The notes beneath the pieces were generated by a model. That model worked only from the letters and a program-made list of their open reading frames with translations. It did not search any database and was not told the DNA's origin. The translations under genes were made by a program, and so were the position numbers. From BM003 sp963699835 (GTDB lineage: Bacteria; Pseudomonadota; Gammaproteobacteria; Steroidobacterales; BM003): 64,000 bases of DNA. This document shows, one piece after another, positions 27,004 through 35,146 of this stretch (the first letter of the stretch is position 1; each line of letters begins with the position of its first letter). The stretch is from assembly GCA_963699835.1 (NCBI GenBank), contig CAVOVJ010000005.1, positions 1 to 64,000 on the forward strand. The letters run 5' to 3'.

Positions 27004-29775
27004 CTACAGCAGTTTTCGCCCTTGCTGCTCGATGCCGTCGTTGTTGATCACCGCGCCGGTCACGACGCCATTGCGGTCGACATCAAAACGAATTTGCTCG
27101 AGACCGTCGAGCAGGAAAAACTCCGTTTCGGCCGATGGCAGCAGCATCACCCGGGGTTGGCGCTCAGGCCGTGCATAGAGCGCTTCGCCATCGCGGGTGA
27201 TCACGATATTGAACAACTCCGGGAACTCGTACTCGCCCACGTAACGGTCCAGTATCGCCGGTGCAACCTTGACCGTTTCCGGACGCGTGTAGTCAACACG
27301 CTTGAGCCGATACAGGTCGCCGCCATTCAACTCGTTGATATGGGTGACGTTGCCCGCGGCGTCGCTCTCGAACAGGAAAACGGAAATCCCGTCCGGGACG
27401 AAGAAACGGTTATCGCCTTCCGCGAGCAACTTGAACGGTGCCAGAGAGCCGAGACGCCCGATCAGGTGATTGCCGTTGCGGATGACCTCCAGCGGCTTTG
27501 ATCCCTTGCTGCTCAGATAAAACCCGGCATAGCGGTCGAGCAGGTTCGAGTCGATTGTCACTGTCGTATGGCCCGGCGCTGCGGTGTAGACCGGTAAAGC
27601 CGTATTGGCCAGTTGCGCACGCAGCATCGAGCTCGTGCTTTGCGCCACGGCACTCACCTCTGCGTAGTTTGCACTCTGTCTGAATGAGGCAAAGACCGGG
27701 TGAGTTTCTACCATCCAGAATGCGCAGAAACCGCGGCGAATGGCCTCGAGCATTGCTGCGGCAGCGGCGTCGTTCTGGCCGCGCAGGCTAAGGACTGCGG
27801 CGCGCAATGCATGGTCGGCCGGGCGATCGAATTTGTATTCCTGCGCCTGTGCCAGGTAACTGTCGATGGCAGCGAGAACGTTCTCGAGGCGGGGCCGGTC
27901 ACGAATCCGCTCATAGTAGGCGGCCACGGTGGCAACTTCCGCAATGTTCTCCTCGAACACGGTGAATTCGCCGCTGTACGTCTGCAGATACTCGCTGACA
28001 TATGAGCCTGCCACCGCGTCGTTGCCGTTCTGCATGGCGTGCAGGGCCAGCGCATTGAGCGCCCAGCCAACTTCGCGGTGCTGTTTGCGGTTGAGCCAGC
28101 CTTCGAGCATCTCAGCGGCCTGGACGCTGTTGCCCTGAGCCAGGTAAACGGCGTTCAGCGCTTGCCGGGCATGCTCGTTGCGCCAGTCCATGTCCACCGC
28201 TCTCTCGGCCCACTGCTGTGCCAGTTCGAAATCGCCGAGGTCGAGCCAGGTTTCCGCGAGACCCGCCATTGCGCCGAGATTTTGCGGTTCCACGGCGAGT
28301 GCGGAACGATAGGCACGAACTGCATCGCCGAGCTTGCCGGCCACGCGGTACGTCGTCGCCGCTCGCTCGCGGTAATGGCCGTTCATGTCCGACCCGAGCG
28401 AGACGAGCACCTCGAAATGCTGGCGCGCCTCATCGTAGCGGCCGGCGCGCATCAGTGCGTAAGAGATGTTGATGTTTGCCGGGGACGACATCGGTTCCAG
28501 CTGAACCGCGAGCTGGTACTGTTTCATCGCTTCCCTGGGCCGCTGCATTTCATTCAGCAAGTTGCCGTACCACATGTGCGCCATGGCATTACCGGACGCC
28601 AGCGCAATGGACTTCTCGTACGCTGCCGTGGCGGCAGTGCGTTCTCCTCGCACCTGCAAAAGCAGGCCCTGCGAGGCATAGACTTCCGATTGCTGATCGG
28701 GCGGCAATTGCGCAACACGTTTGAGCGCCTCATCGATGGCCGCGGCTGCCTTCGGCAACGCGTCCTGGTTGGTCAGGTTGCCGTACTCCACCAGCAGGAT
28801 GTAACTATCGGCGAGACCGGTATAGGCGCGGACATATTCAGGGTCGATGGCGAGCGCGCGTTCAAAAAAGCCGATGGCCTCGCGCAGCGACTCTTCGGTG
28901 CGTTTGTGCCAGCGGTCGCGTCCGAGCAGGTACAACTCGTAGGCTTCGACACTCGCGGTCGGTGCCCGGGTCAGCACTTGCGCATCGGTTCCAAAGAGTT
29001 CCAGCTGCAATTGATCGACGATGTTCATGGCGATCTGGTCCTGGATCGCGAAAACGTCGTCGAGCGTGGCCTCATAGGTGTCGGACCAGAGGTGATATCC
29101 GGATTCGACGTCGATTAGCTGTGCGGTTACCCGCAGGCGGTCGCCGCTCTTGCGAACGCTGCCTTCCAGAATGGTATTGACGTTGAGCGCTTTGCCAATT
29201 TCCTGCACGTTCTCATTCTGTCCCTTGTAGGCGAATGACGAAGTACGCGCGGCGACCCGCAAAGTGTCGATACGCGCCAGCATGTTCAGCAGTTCCTCCG
29301 AGATGCCATCGCTGAAGTACTCGTTGCTCGGCTCATTGCTCATATTGACGAAGGGCAGTACCGCGATTGATCGATCCCCTGCGGCGACGCTGCCACGATG
29401 GTCGCCCCATTCGCCGCGATAGACCAGCACTGCAACCACTGCCGCGAGCACGCCGATAATCACGAAGTCGATCCAGCGCCGCCGGCCCTTGGTGGTACCG
29501 GCCGCGGGCGATGGCGTTTCCCGGGTTCGTTTGACCCCGTCTGGTGTGATATCGAATAACCACGCAAGCACGAGCGTCAGCGGGAACCCGACGATCACCA
29601 GGATAACGAGGAATCGCATCGCCGAATCGGGGATATCAAAAGCGGGGAAAGTAACTTCCGCGACCTGCAATAGTATCCATGCGACGAGCGCGTAGGATGC
29701 GCCCACTCGGAATACCTTGCGCCGCTTCAGATCCTGCATGGAAGCTCTGAAGTTAGAGCCGATGTCGCTCACCAT
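27004..29775 (-). CDS. Large membrane protein with FlgO-like and TPR domains and C-terminal repeats
   Basis: I chose ATG 29775; ATG 29805 is also possible. The 923-residue product begins with LKRRKVFRVGASYALVAW, a transmembrane segment common in bacterial proteins that accompany adenylate-cyclase-like or regulatory TPR architectures, then two further hydrophobic helices up to ~125. Next comes a FlgO-like segment (SIAVLPFVNMSNEPSNEYFSD, ILEGSVRKSGDRLRVTAQLI), about ten TPR-like repeats (~300-660) and two similar beta-rich modules (LDRYAGFYL, LDRYVGEYEF) resembling the DUF3471 module seen after beta-lactamase-like domains. It is probably an envelope signalling or scaffold protein; the partner is unknown. 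Confidence 0.8.
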   Translation of the reverse strand: MVSDIGSNFRASMQDLKRRKVFRVGASYALVAWILLQVAEVTFPAFDIPDSAMRFLVILVIVGFPLTLVLAWLFDITPDGVKRTRETPSPAAGTTKGRRRWIDFVIIGVLAAVVAVLVYRGEWGDHRGSVAAGDRSIAVLPFVNMSNEPSNEYFSDGISEELLNMLARIDTLRVAARTSSFAYKGQNENVQEIGKALNVNTILEGSVRKSGDRLRVTAQLIDVESGYHLWSDTYEATLDDVFAIQDQIAMNIVDQLQLELFGTDAQVLTRAPTASVEAYELYLLGRDRWHKRTEESLREAIGFFERALAIDPEYVRAYTGLADSYILLVEYGNLTNQDALPKAAAAIDEALKRVAQLPPDQQSEVYASQGLLLQVRGERTAATAAYEKSIALASGNAMAHMWYGNLLNEMQRPREAMKQYQLAVQLEPMSSPANINISYALMRAGRYDEARQHFEVLVSLGSDMNGHYRERAATTYRVAGKLGDAVRAYRSALAVEPQNLGAMAGLAETWLDLGDFELAQQWAERAVDMDWRNEHARQALNAVYLAQGNSVQAAEMLEGWLNRKQHREVGWALNALALHAMQNGNDAVAGSYVSEYLQTYSGEFTVFEENIAEVATVAAYYERIRDRPRLENVLAAIDSYLAQAQEYKFDRPADHALRAAVLSLRGQNDAAAAAMLEAIRRGFCAFWMVETHPVFASFRQSANYAEVSAVAQSTSSMLRAQLANTALPVYTAAPGHTTVTIDSNLLDRYAGFYLSSKGSKPLEVIRNGNHLIGRLGSLAPFKLLAEGDNRFFVPDGISVFLFESDAAGNVTHINELNGGDLYRLKRVDYTRPETVKVAPAILDRYVGEYEFPELFNIVITRDGEALYARPERQPRVMLLPSAETEFFLLDGLEQIRFDVDRNGVVTGAVINNDGIEQQGRKLL

Positions 29776-29994
29776 GGCCCCCCGGTCGGTGCGTTGTATG
29801 GTCATGACGTGTCTGGCAACCCTGCAGAGGCTATTATTGCTGCTCTCGTGCTGCAAGCGCTTTCGCCCAGCCGTGATTTTGACACTCGGTTTCCCGGTTT
29901 CGTTCCCATTCGATCGTGCCCGTGGCAATTACGGGTGTGGGCCACGGGGTTGGAACGACGGTTGCAGAGCCCGCTTGGGAAAAGCATCACATAA

Positions 29995-31491
29995 ATGACT
30001 GATATCAAAGAGAGCCTGGCCGCGGCCCGGCAGTTACACCGCGACGGGCGGCTGCGCGAAGCGGAGCTCGCAGTCAGGCAGGTGTTGCAGCAACAGCCGC
30101 GCAATGCGCCGGCGCTGGACCTGTTGGGCATGCTGGCGCAGCAGGCCGGTGCGGTTGGCGATGCGGCGGGTCTGTTCGAGGCGGCGATCGCCGCGAGCCC
30201 GCGAGAGCCCACTTTCTACTGGCATCTCGCGCTGGTTCGCAAGTTGCAACGCCGTTTCGGCGACGCGCGAACACTGATTGAGCGTTCGCTGCAGATTTTG
30301 GGTGCGCCGGAGTACGCTGCTGACCCTCGCGCCGCGAAGCTGGCCGCGCTGCTGCAGACAGAACTCGGGGATTTTGCCGCGATGGACGGTCAGCGCGAAC
30401 GCGCGGAGGAGCATTTCCGCGCGGCGCTGTCCGCTGATCCTGCGCGCGGCTCGACCTGGTACAAGCTGGCCATTGCCAGGCGTTTCGAAGCCGCAGAGGA
30501 TGACGATATCGTCGCGATGAACGCGGCAGCGCAACGCTCCGACCTGAGCGTTCCCGAGCGCGCGGCGCTACATTTTGCGCTTGGCAAAGCGCTTGACGAT
30601 TGCTGCGAATACGCGAGGGCATTCGCCCATTTCCGCGAGGCCAATGAGCTGCGCCGCGACCAGACGCGGCGCGACTGGGTCGCGCTCGGCGAGTATGTCG
30701 AACAGTGTGAGGAACTGTTTTCCACAGACTTGTTTGCATCACCACCGTATGCGGGTGCAGACAGCGAGCGCCCGGTTTTCATTGTCGGTATGCCGCGATC
30801 GGGTACGACGCTGGTCGAGCAGATCATTTCCAGTCATTCACAGGCTCAGGGGGCCGGAGAGCTCGATGCGCTGCAGCGGCTCCTGTCCAGCGAGGCCGGG
30901 CTGGCGTTCGGCGAACATGTGGATGCCGCTTTTGCCGGTCAGCTGGATCAGCAGGGAGCCGCGCGGATTACGGGCAGTTACCTTGAGATTCTCGGCGCGG
31001 GAGCGCCGGAAGACGCTTTGCGTATTACCGACAAGGCGCCGAGCAACTGCTACCTGGTCGGTTTCATCGCTTTGCTGTTTCCCAATGCCCGGATTATCGA
31101 TTGCCGGCGCGATGCGCTCGATAATTGTCTGTCGATGTATTTTCAGCCCCTCCCGCTAAGTTACGACCTTGCACAACTGGGCAGAAGCTACCGGCTCTAC
31201 GAACGAATCATGCGGCACTGGGATCGGGTTCTGCCCGATCGGGTCTTGCGCGTGCGCTACGAGGATGCGGTCGAGGATGTCGAATCCGTTGCCCGCCGTA
31301 TCGTCGGTTTTCTCGGGCTTGACTGGGACCCGGCGTGTCTCGACTTCCACCGCAGTGCCCGGTCCGTTCAGACGATGAGTCTGTGGCAGGTGCGGCGCCC
31401 CATTTACTCGAGATCCGTCGGCCGATCGCGGCACTACGCGGAATACCTGGCGCCGCTGGCGGCGGCGCTCGGGGACAAGGAGTCCGGCTAA
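29995..31491 (+). CDS. TPR-containing sulfotransferase
   Basis: This 498-residue protein has ~200 residues of TPR helices (LAAARQLHRDGRLREAELAV, FYWHLALVRKLQRRFGDAR, YKLAIARRFEAA). A PAPS-dependent sulfotransferase domain (PF13469-like) follows: the 5'-phosphosulfate loop FIVGMPRSGTTLVEQIISSH at ~262 and the 3'-phosphate element CRRDALDNCLSMYF at ~355. It ends with the WDRVLPDRVLRVRYED strand and RRIVGFLGLDWDP helix usual for the family. These TPR-sulfotransferases resemble tyrosylprotein sulfotransferase-like enzymes, whose substrates in bacteria are mostly unknown. It is divergent from the FlgO/TPR gene. Confidence 0.92.
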   Translation: MTDIKESLAAARQLHRDGRLREAELAVRQVLQQQPRNAPALDLLGMLAQQAGAVGDAAGLFEAAIAASPREPTFYWHLALVRKLQRRFGDARTLIERSLQILGAPEYAADPRAAKLAALLQTELGDFAAMDGQRERAEEHFRAALSADPARGSTWYKLAIARRFEAAEDDDIVAMNAAAQRSDLSVPERAALHFALGKALDDCCEYARAFAHFREANELRRDQTRRDWVALGEYVEQCEELFSTDLFASPPYAGADSERPVFIVGMPRSGTTLVEQIISSHSQAQGAGELDALQRLLSSEAGLAFGEHVDAAFAGQLDQQGAARITGSYLEILGAGAPEDALRITDKAPSNCYLVGFIALLFPNARIIDCRRDALDNCLSMYFQPLPLSYDLAQLGRSYRLYERIMRHWDRVLPDRVLRVRYEDAVEDVESVARRIVGFLGLDWDPACLDFHRSARSVQTMSLWQVRRPIYSRSVGRSRHYAEYLAPLAAALGDKESG

Positions 31492-31512
31492 TGCACGGCG
31501 CCAGACGGGGCC

Positions 31513-31770
31513 TCAGCGCGCTCCGTCGCCGCTGGTCATATTCGAAGCGGGGTAACAGACCCGGCGCGCACGATTGCTGCCGGTCTGGCGCTCGCGCCGG
31601 CAGATGACCTCGGTTTTCTCCTCGGCGGTCGTACTCACTTCCGTCGGCTGAGCGTCGCTGGACTGCGTCGTGGTTTGCGCCGGCGCAGCCGCTGTCATCG
31701 CGTTGTCCTGCGTCGCGCAGGCGCCAAGTCCGAGCACTGCGATCACCATTGTTAGCCTGAGGGTATCCAT
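31513..31770 (-). CDS. Small lipoprotein of unknown function
   Basis: This 85-residue protein has a signal segment and the lipobox LGLGA-C at about residue 18. A threonine/glutamine-rich linker leads to the motif EVICRRERQTGSNRARRVCYP, with two cysteines about 14 residues apart that could form a disulphide. I recall similar small proteins with the ICR...GS...RVC pattern in many proteobacteria, but without function. It converges on the sulfotransferase gene, the stops 22 bp apart. Confidence 0.8.
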   Translation of the reverse strand: MDTLRLTMVIAVLGLGACATQDNAMTAAAPAQTTTQSSDAQPTEVSTTAEEKTEVICRRERQTGSNRARRVCYPASNMTSGDGAR

Positions 31771-32079
31771 ATCTAACTCGCTATTTTTTTATTGAAAATC
31801 CAATTGCCTGGTGACGCGCAATCCCAATCTGAATGGCGGCCCCGGTGTGCGAGGATAAATCCGCAAACAAGTTTCGACGTCGGACCAGATAACCACTCGC
31901 CCAACAAAAAGACGGACCCCGGAGGGGGACCGGGGTCCGTCAAGTGGTCAGGAAAGATCTATGGGGGAGTGTCGCTTCAGCCCTCATTGGGGGAAGGGCC
32001 CTTCCCTGGTCCACACGCTCACAGGTTAATCCTTTCCTGTGACAGCACTATTGCAGTCTTTCGACCGCCCCCTACAGCC
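31771..32079. other. 309-bp intergenic region with a terminator and a perfect palindrome
   Basis: No gene seen. It holds the terminator of the downstream minus-strand gene and a 16-bp perfect palindrome at 31991-32006 (GGGAAGGGCCCTTCCC). Just beyond, around 32021-32042, ACAGG/CCTGT form another small stem. Confidence 0.6.
31903..31941 (-). terminator. Strong Rho-independent terminator
   Basis: Read on the minus strand, a perfect 10-bp stem (31941-31932 with 31920-31911, GACGGACCCC type) encloses an 11-base loop and is followed by TTTTT at 31910-31906. It would end transcripts from the gene at 32080-32547, about 140 bases after its stop. Confidence 0.85.
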
Positions 32080-32547
32080 TCACCAACGGAATTTCCGGAA
32101 ATTCTCCGGATTCGCCCAGTGGCGAGGACTGTTCCAAACTCGGGCGTCATTGTATGAAGTGATGTCATAGACGTAAAGGCGGGAGCCGTCTTCAGCCTGC
32201 GCTGGCGCGAGTCCGAGCGCAATGAATTCCGTGTCGGACCAGATGGTTTGCGTCTTGTCTTGCCCCGCCGCCACCGTTACCGCGACGGCGTTGCTGTGAA
32301 AATTCCGCAGATTTGCGATCAACCGTGTACCGTCGCTTTTACTCAGCGACCCCAGGACGTCGACAACCAGTGCCAGGTCGAAGCGGCCGAGCGTGCGCGA
32401 AAGCGGGGTCGCGTAATGCACCGACGTGACGGCGAGTTCCGGGTTTGCCTGACGAAACCGGGTTACGGCCGGCACCCCGCCGGCGCTGACGCACAGCACA
32501 GTAGCCGGAGCAAACTGCTGCAAAACAGAGGAAAGACCTGCACTCAT
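32080..32547 (-). CDS. Methyltransferase-like protein of the DUF6231 type
   Basis: Starting at ATG 32547, the 155-residue protein has a Rossmann-like outline: VLCVSAGG near residue 17, VTSVHYATPLSRTLGRFDLALVVDV with an acidic end of strand, and further strands. It matches what I remember of the gammaproteobacterial DUF6231 family, which has the shape of a degenerate methyltransferase without a clear SAM-binding glycine loop. No function is known. It is divergent from the YbaK-like gene, about 210 bp apart. Confidence 0.65.
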   Translation of the reverse strand: MSAGLSSVLQQFAPATVLCVSAGGVPAVTRFRQANPELAVTSVHYATPLSRTLGRFDLALVVDVLGSLSKSDGTRLIANLRNFHSNAVAVTVAAGQDKTQTIWSDTEFIALGLAPAQAEDGSRLYVYDITSYNDARVWNSPRHWANPENFRKFRW

Positions 32548-32758
32548 GCCGGGTCGACACTCATTCGGGTTGCGGCGCTCCAGTCTAACCGATGCGACCG
32601 GGCTCTCGCAGCGCCTCGAGGAATGCGTCTTGTCGGGTTTTGTCAAGATTGGCGGCTCCGTGTGTGCAGTGTAGAGTGACTCGACCCTTGCCGGGGCGTG
32701 CGCCGGCCCGATGGTCGTGGCGCCCCCGGAAAATGCACGTTCACGTAGGAGAATCGAT

Positions 32759-33235
32759 ATGTCCATTGCTTCAACCGTGCGCAGCGCGCTCAGCGAAGAA
32801 AAGGTCGAATACAGGATTCTCTCGCAAAACGCTGCAGGCAGTCAGCAGCGCCGCCGCGCCCGAATTGCCCGGGAGAAGCTCGCTCAGGCGGTTCTGTTGA
32901 AAGACTCATCGGGTTTCCTGCTGGCAGTTCTGCCTGCGAGTCACAGCCTCGACATGGACGCGTTGTCTGAGCAGCTGCATCGCAGATTGCGACCGGCCTC
33001 GGACGAGGATCTCGATCGCAATTTTTTCGATTGCGAAGTGGGAGCGATACCGCCGCTTGGTCCCTGGTACAGGTTGCCGACCGTGGTGGATGAATCGCTC
33101 CGGCGCCAGCCCGATATCTTTTTCGTCGGTGGCGATTCGACCGAACTGGTGCACGTTGCCGAGCCGTCGTTCGAGCGTCTGATGAACGGCGCCGAATATC
33201 TGCATTTTGCAAAAGGCGCGAGCGGCGCGACTTAA
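32759..33235 (+). CDS. YbaK/ProX-type aminoacyl-tRNA deacylase domain protein
   Basis: ATG 32759 is preceded by AGGAG. The 158-residue protein fits the YbaK/aminoacyl-tRNA deacylase fold (PF04073): an early KVEYRILSQ strand, KLAQAVLLKDSSGFLLAVLPASHSLD with the substrate-pocket lysine-containing segment, and GAIPPLGPWYRLPTVVDESL, the usual GxxxP...PVxxD region. Such proteins hydrolyse mischarged tRNAs in trans. Some family members have other roles, so the substrate is uncertain. Confidence 0.82.
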   Translation: MSIASTVRSALSEEKVEYRILSQNAAGSQQRRRARIAREKLAQAVLLKDSSGFLLAVLPASHSLDMDALSEQLHRRLRPASDEDLDRNFFDCEVGAIPPLGPWYRLPTVVDESLRRQPDIFFVGGDSTELVHVAEPSFERLMNGAEYLHFAKGASGAT

Positions 33236-33253
33236 AAACTACTGCGCTGCGGC

Positions 33254-33281
33254 AAAAAAATAGTGGCCGGGCGCTATTTTC
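33254..33281. terminator. Weak A/T-flanked hairpin between the YbaK-like gene and the kor operon
   Basis: AAAATAG (33257-33263) pairs with CTATTTT (33274-33280) around a GC-rich loop. The run of As on one side and Ts on the other would suit a weak bidirectional terminator. It is 20-45 bases after the YbaK-like stop. Confidence 0.35.
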
Positions 33282-33334
33282 TGTGCATGGATTAGCGGTT
33301 ATGCTGGCGCGAATCGTTGACGAAGCCATACGCA

Positions 33335-35146
33335 ATGAAGCCCACCGATACGTCCAGGCCGGACTATTTCCATCAGGTGGTGGATTGCCAGTGGGCCTGC
33401 CCGGCTCACACGGACGTGCCCGGCTACATCCGCTTGATAGCTCAGGGACGATTCACCGACGCATACATGGTGAATCGCGACTCCAACGTATTCCCCGGGA
33501 TTCTCGGTCGCGTCTGCGACCGTCCGTGTGAGCCGGCGTGCAGGCGCGGTCGCGTTGAGGAGAAGCCTGTCGCGATCTGCCGTCTCAAGCGAGTGGCAGC
33601 CGATCATCGCGGCGAGATATCCGACCGGTTGCCAAAGGCGCCACCGCAATTCAACGGCAAAAAGGTCGCTTTGATCGGCGCCGGACCGGCCTCACTGACC
33701 GTGGTCAACGATCTCGCTCCACTCGGTTACCAGTGTGTCATTTACGAGGCCCTCAATAAGGCCGGTGGCCTGATGCGCACCAATATCCCGGCGTTTCGGT
33801 TGCCGGCCGAAATCATCGACGAGGAGATCGGCTACATTCTCGACATGAATGTCGAGCTGCGTCTCGGCGCCAGAGTCGGCAGTATGAGCGCGTTGCTCGA
33901 GGAGGGTTACGACGCAGTATTCGTTGGCAGCGGGGCGCCGAAAGGCAAGGACCTGGATATTCCCGGGCGCGATGCCAGCGATCGCATTCATATCGGCATC
34001 AACTGGCTCGAGTCTGTCGCGTTCGATCATGTCGACTCGATCGGCGAGAGAGTGCTGATAATCGGTGTTGGCAATACCGCGATGGACTGTTGCCGAAGTT
34101 CGTTGCGGCTCGGTGCGAAAGAAGTAAAAGTCATGGCGCGCAAGCCCCGCGACTTTTTTAAAGCCAGCCACTGGGAACTCGAGGACGCCGAGGAAGAGAA
34201 TGTCGAGATCGTCGTCAACCACTCGCCCAAGGCCTTCCTGACTGAAGACGGGAAGCTGACAGGCATGTTGTTCGAACAGATGGAATACGATCTCGACGCA
34301 GCCGGGCGAATTACCGGCTCTCGTATCGTTGGTGAAGTGGAAATTCCGTGTGACGATGTGGTGCTCGCAATCGGGCAGGAAAATGCGTTTCCATGGATCG
34401 AGCGTGATCTGGGCATCGAATTCGACGAATGGGACGTGCCGGTCGTCGACGCTGACACCTTTGAGTCGACCCGCGCCGGTGTCTTTTTCGGCGGTGACGC
34501 CGCATTCGGCCCGAAGAACATCATCTGGGCGGTCGAGCATGGCCACCAGGCCGCAATTTCAATTCACAAGCACTGCCAGGGTGAGGACATCACGAACCGC
34601 CTGCCCCGCGGTATCAACCTCAATTCGACCAAGATGGGTATGCACGAGTGGAGTTACTCGAATGCCTATGATCCGGACGAGCGGCGCCTGATGCCTAATG
34701 TCGATCTTCGCAGTCGCTTCGAGAATATCGATATCGAGGTTGAACTCGGGTTCAGCGCGGAACAGATCGTCGTTGAAGTCGAGCGCTGTCTGAATTGTGA
34801 CATCCAGACTGTTTTCATGGCCGGTCAGTGCATCGAGTGTGACGCCTGTATCGATATCTGCCCTGTGAATTGCCTGACCATGGTGACGAACGGTACGCAG
34901 GAAGAGATCGAGACGCGGCTCAAGGCGCCACGTCTTGACCAGGGCCAGTTGCTGTTCGTGTCGGAACCCCTGAAGCAGACCGGCAGAGTCATGGTGAAGG
35001 ACGAAAACCTGTGCGTGCATTGCGGACTGTGCGCCGAGCGATGTCCCACCGCTGCATGGGACATGCAGAAATCTGATGTCCTCATACCGTATGCAGAAGA
35101 CGAAGCCGGAGAATCAACGTGTCGGGCCGAGCGAAAAGCAAGCTAA
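33335..35146 (+). CDS. GltD-like FAD/NAD(P) iron-sulfur subunit of a 2-oxoacid oxidoreductase (KorC-like)
   Basis: ATG 33335 gives 603 residues; TTG 33317 is an alternative. The N-terminus has the Fer4_20 cysteine set (CQWACPAH, VCDRPCEPACRR). The central part is a GltD-type flavoprotein: FAD loop GAGPASL, NAD(P) loop IIGVGNTAMDCC and the GGDAAFGPKNI FAD motif. The C-terminus has two ferredoxin-like clusters (CLNC, CIECDACIDICPVNC; CVHCGLCAERCPT). In the known KorABC enzymes of Azoarcus/Thauera a GltD-like subunit passes electrons from the 2-oxoacid oxidoreductase to NAD(P). The gene overlaps korA by 28 bp, supporting one complex. Confidence 0.92.
   Translation: MKPTDTSRPDYFHQVVDCQWACPAHTDVPGYIRLIAQGRFTDAYMVNRDSNVFPGILGRVCDRPCEPACRRGRVEEKPVAICRLKRVAADHRGEISDRLPKAPPQFNGKKVALIGAGPASLTVVNDLAPLGYQCVIYEALNKAGGLMRTNIPAFRLPAEIIDEEIGYILDMNVELRLGARVGSMSALLEEGYDAVFVGSGAPKGKDLDIPGRDASDRIHIGINWLESVAFDHVDSIGERVLIIGVGNTAMDCCRSSLRLGAKEVKVMARKPRDFFKASHWELEDAEEENVEIVVNHSPKAFLTEDGKLTGMLFEQMEYDLDAAGRITGSRIVGEVEIPCDDVVLAIGQENAFPWIERDLGIEFDEWDVPVVDADTFESTRAGVFFGGDAAFGPKNIIWAVEHGHQAAISIHKHCQGEDITNRLPRGINLNSTKMGMHEWSYSNAYDPDERRLMPNVDLRSRFENIDIEVELGFSAEQIVVEVERCLNCDIQTVFMAGQCIECDACIDICPVNCLTMVTNGTQEEIETRLKAPRLDQGQLLFVSEPLKQTGRVMVKDENLCVHCGLCAERCPTAAWDMQKSDVLIPYAEDEAGESTCRAERKAS

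Noticed and set aside
31942..32079. A riboswitch or structured RNA near the palindrome
   Set aside because: The region is downstream, not upstream, of a gene on the relevant strand, and I could not match any known aptamer core.
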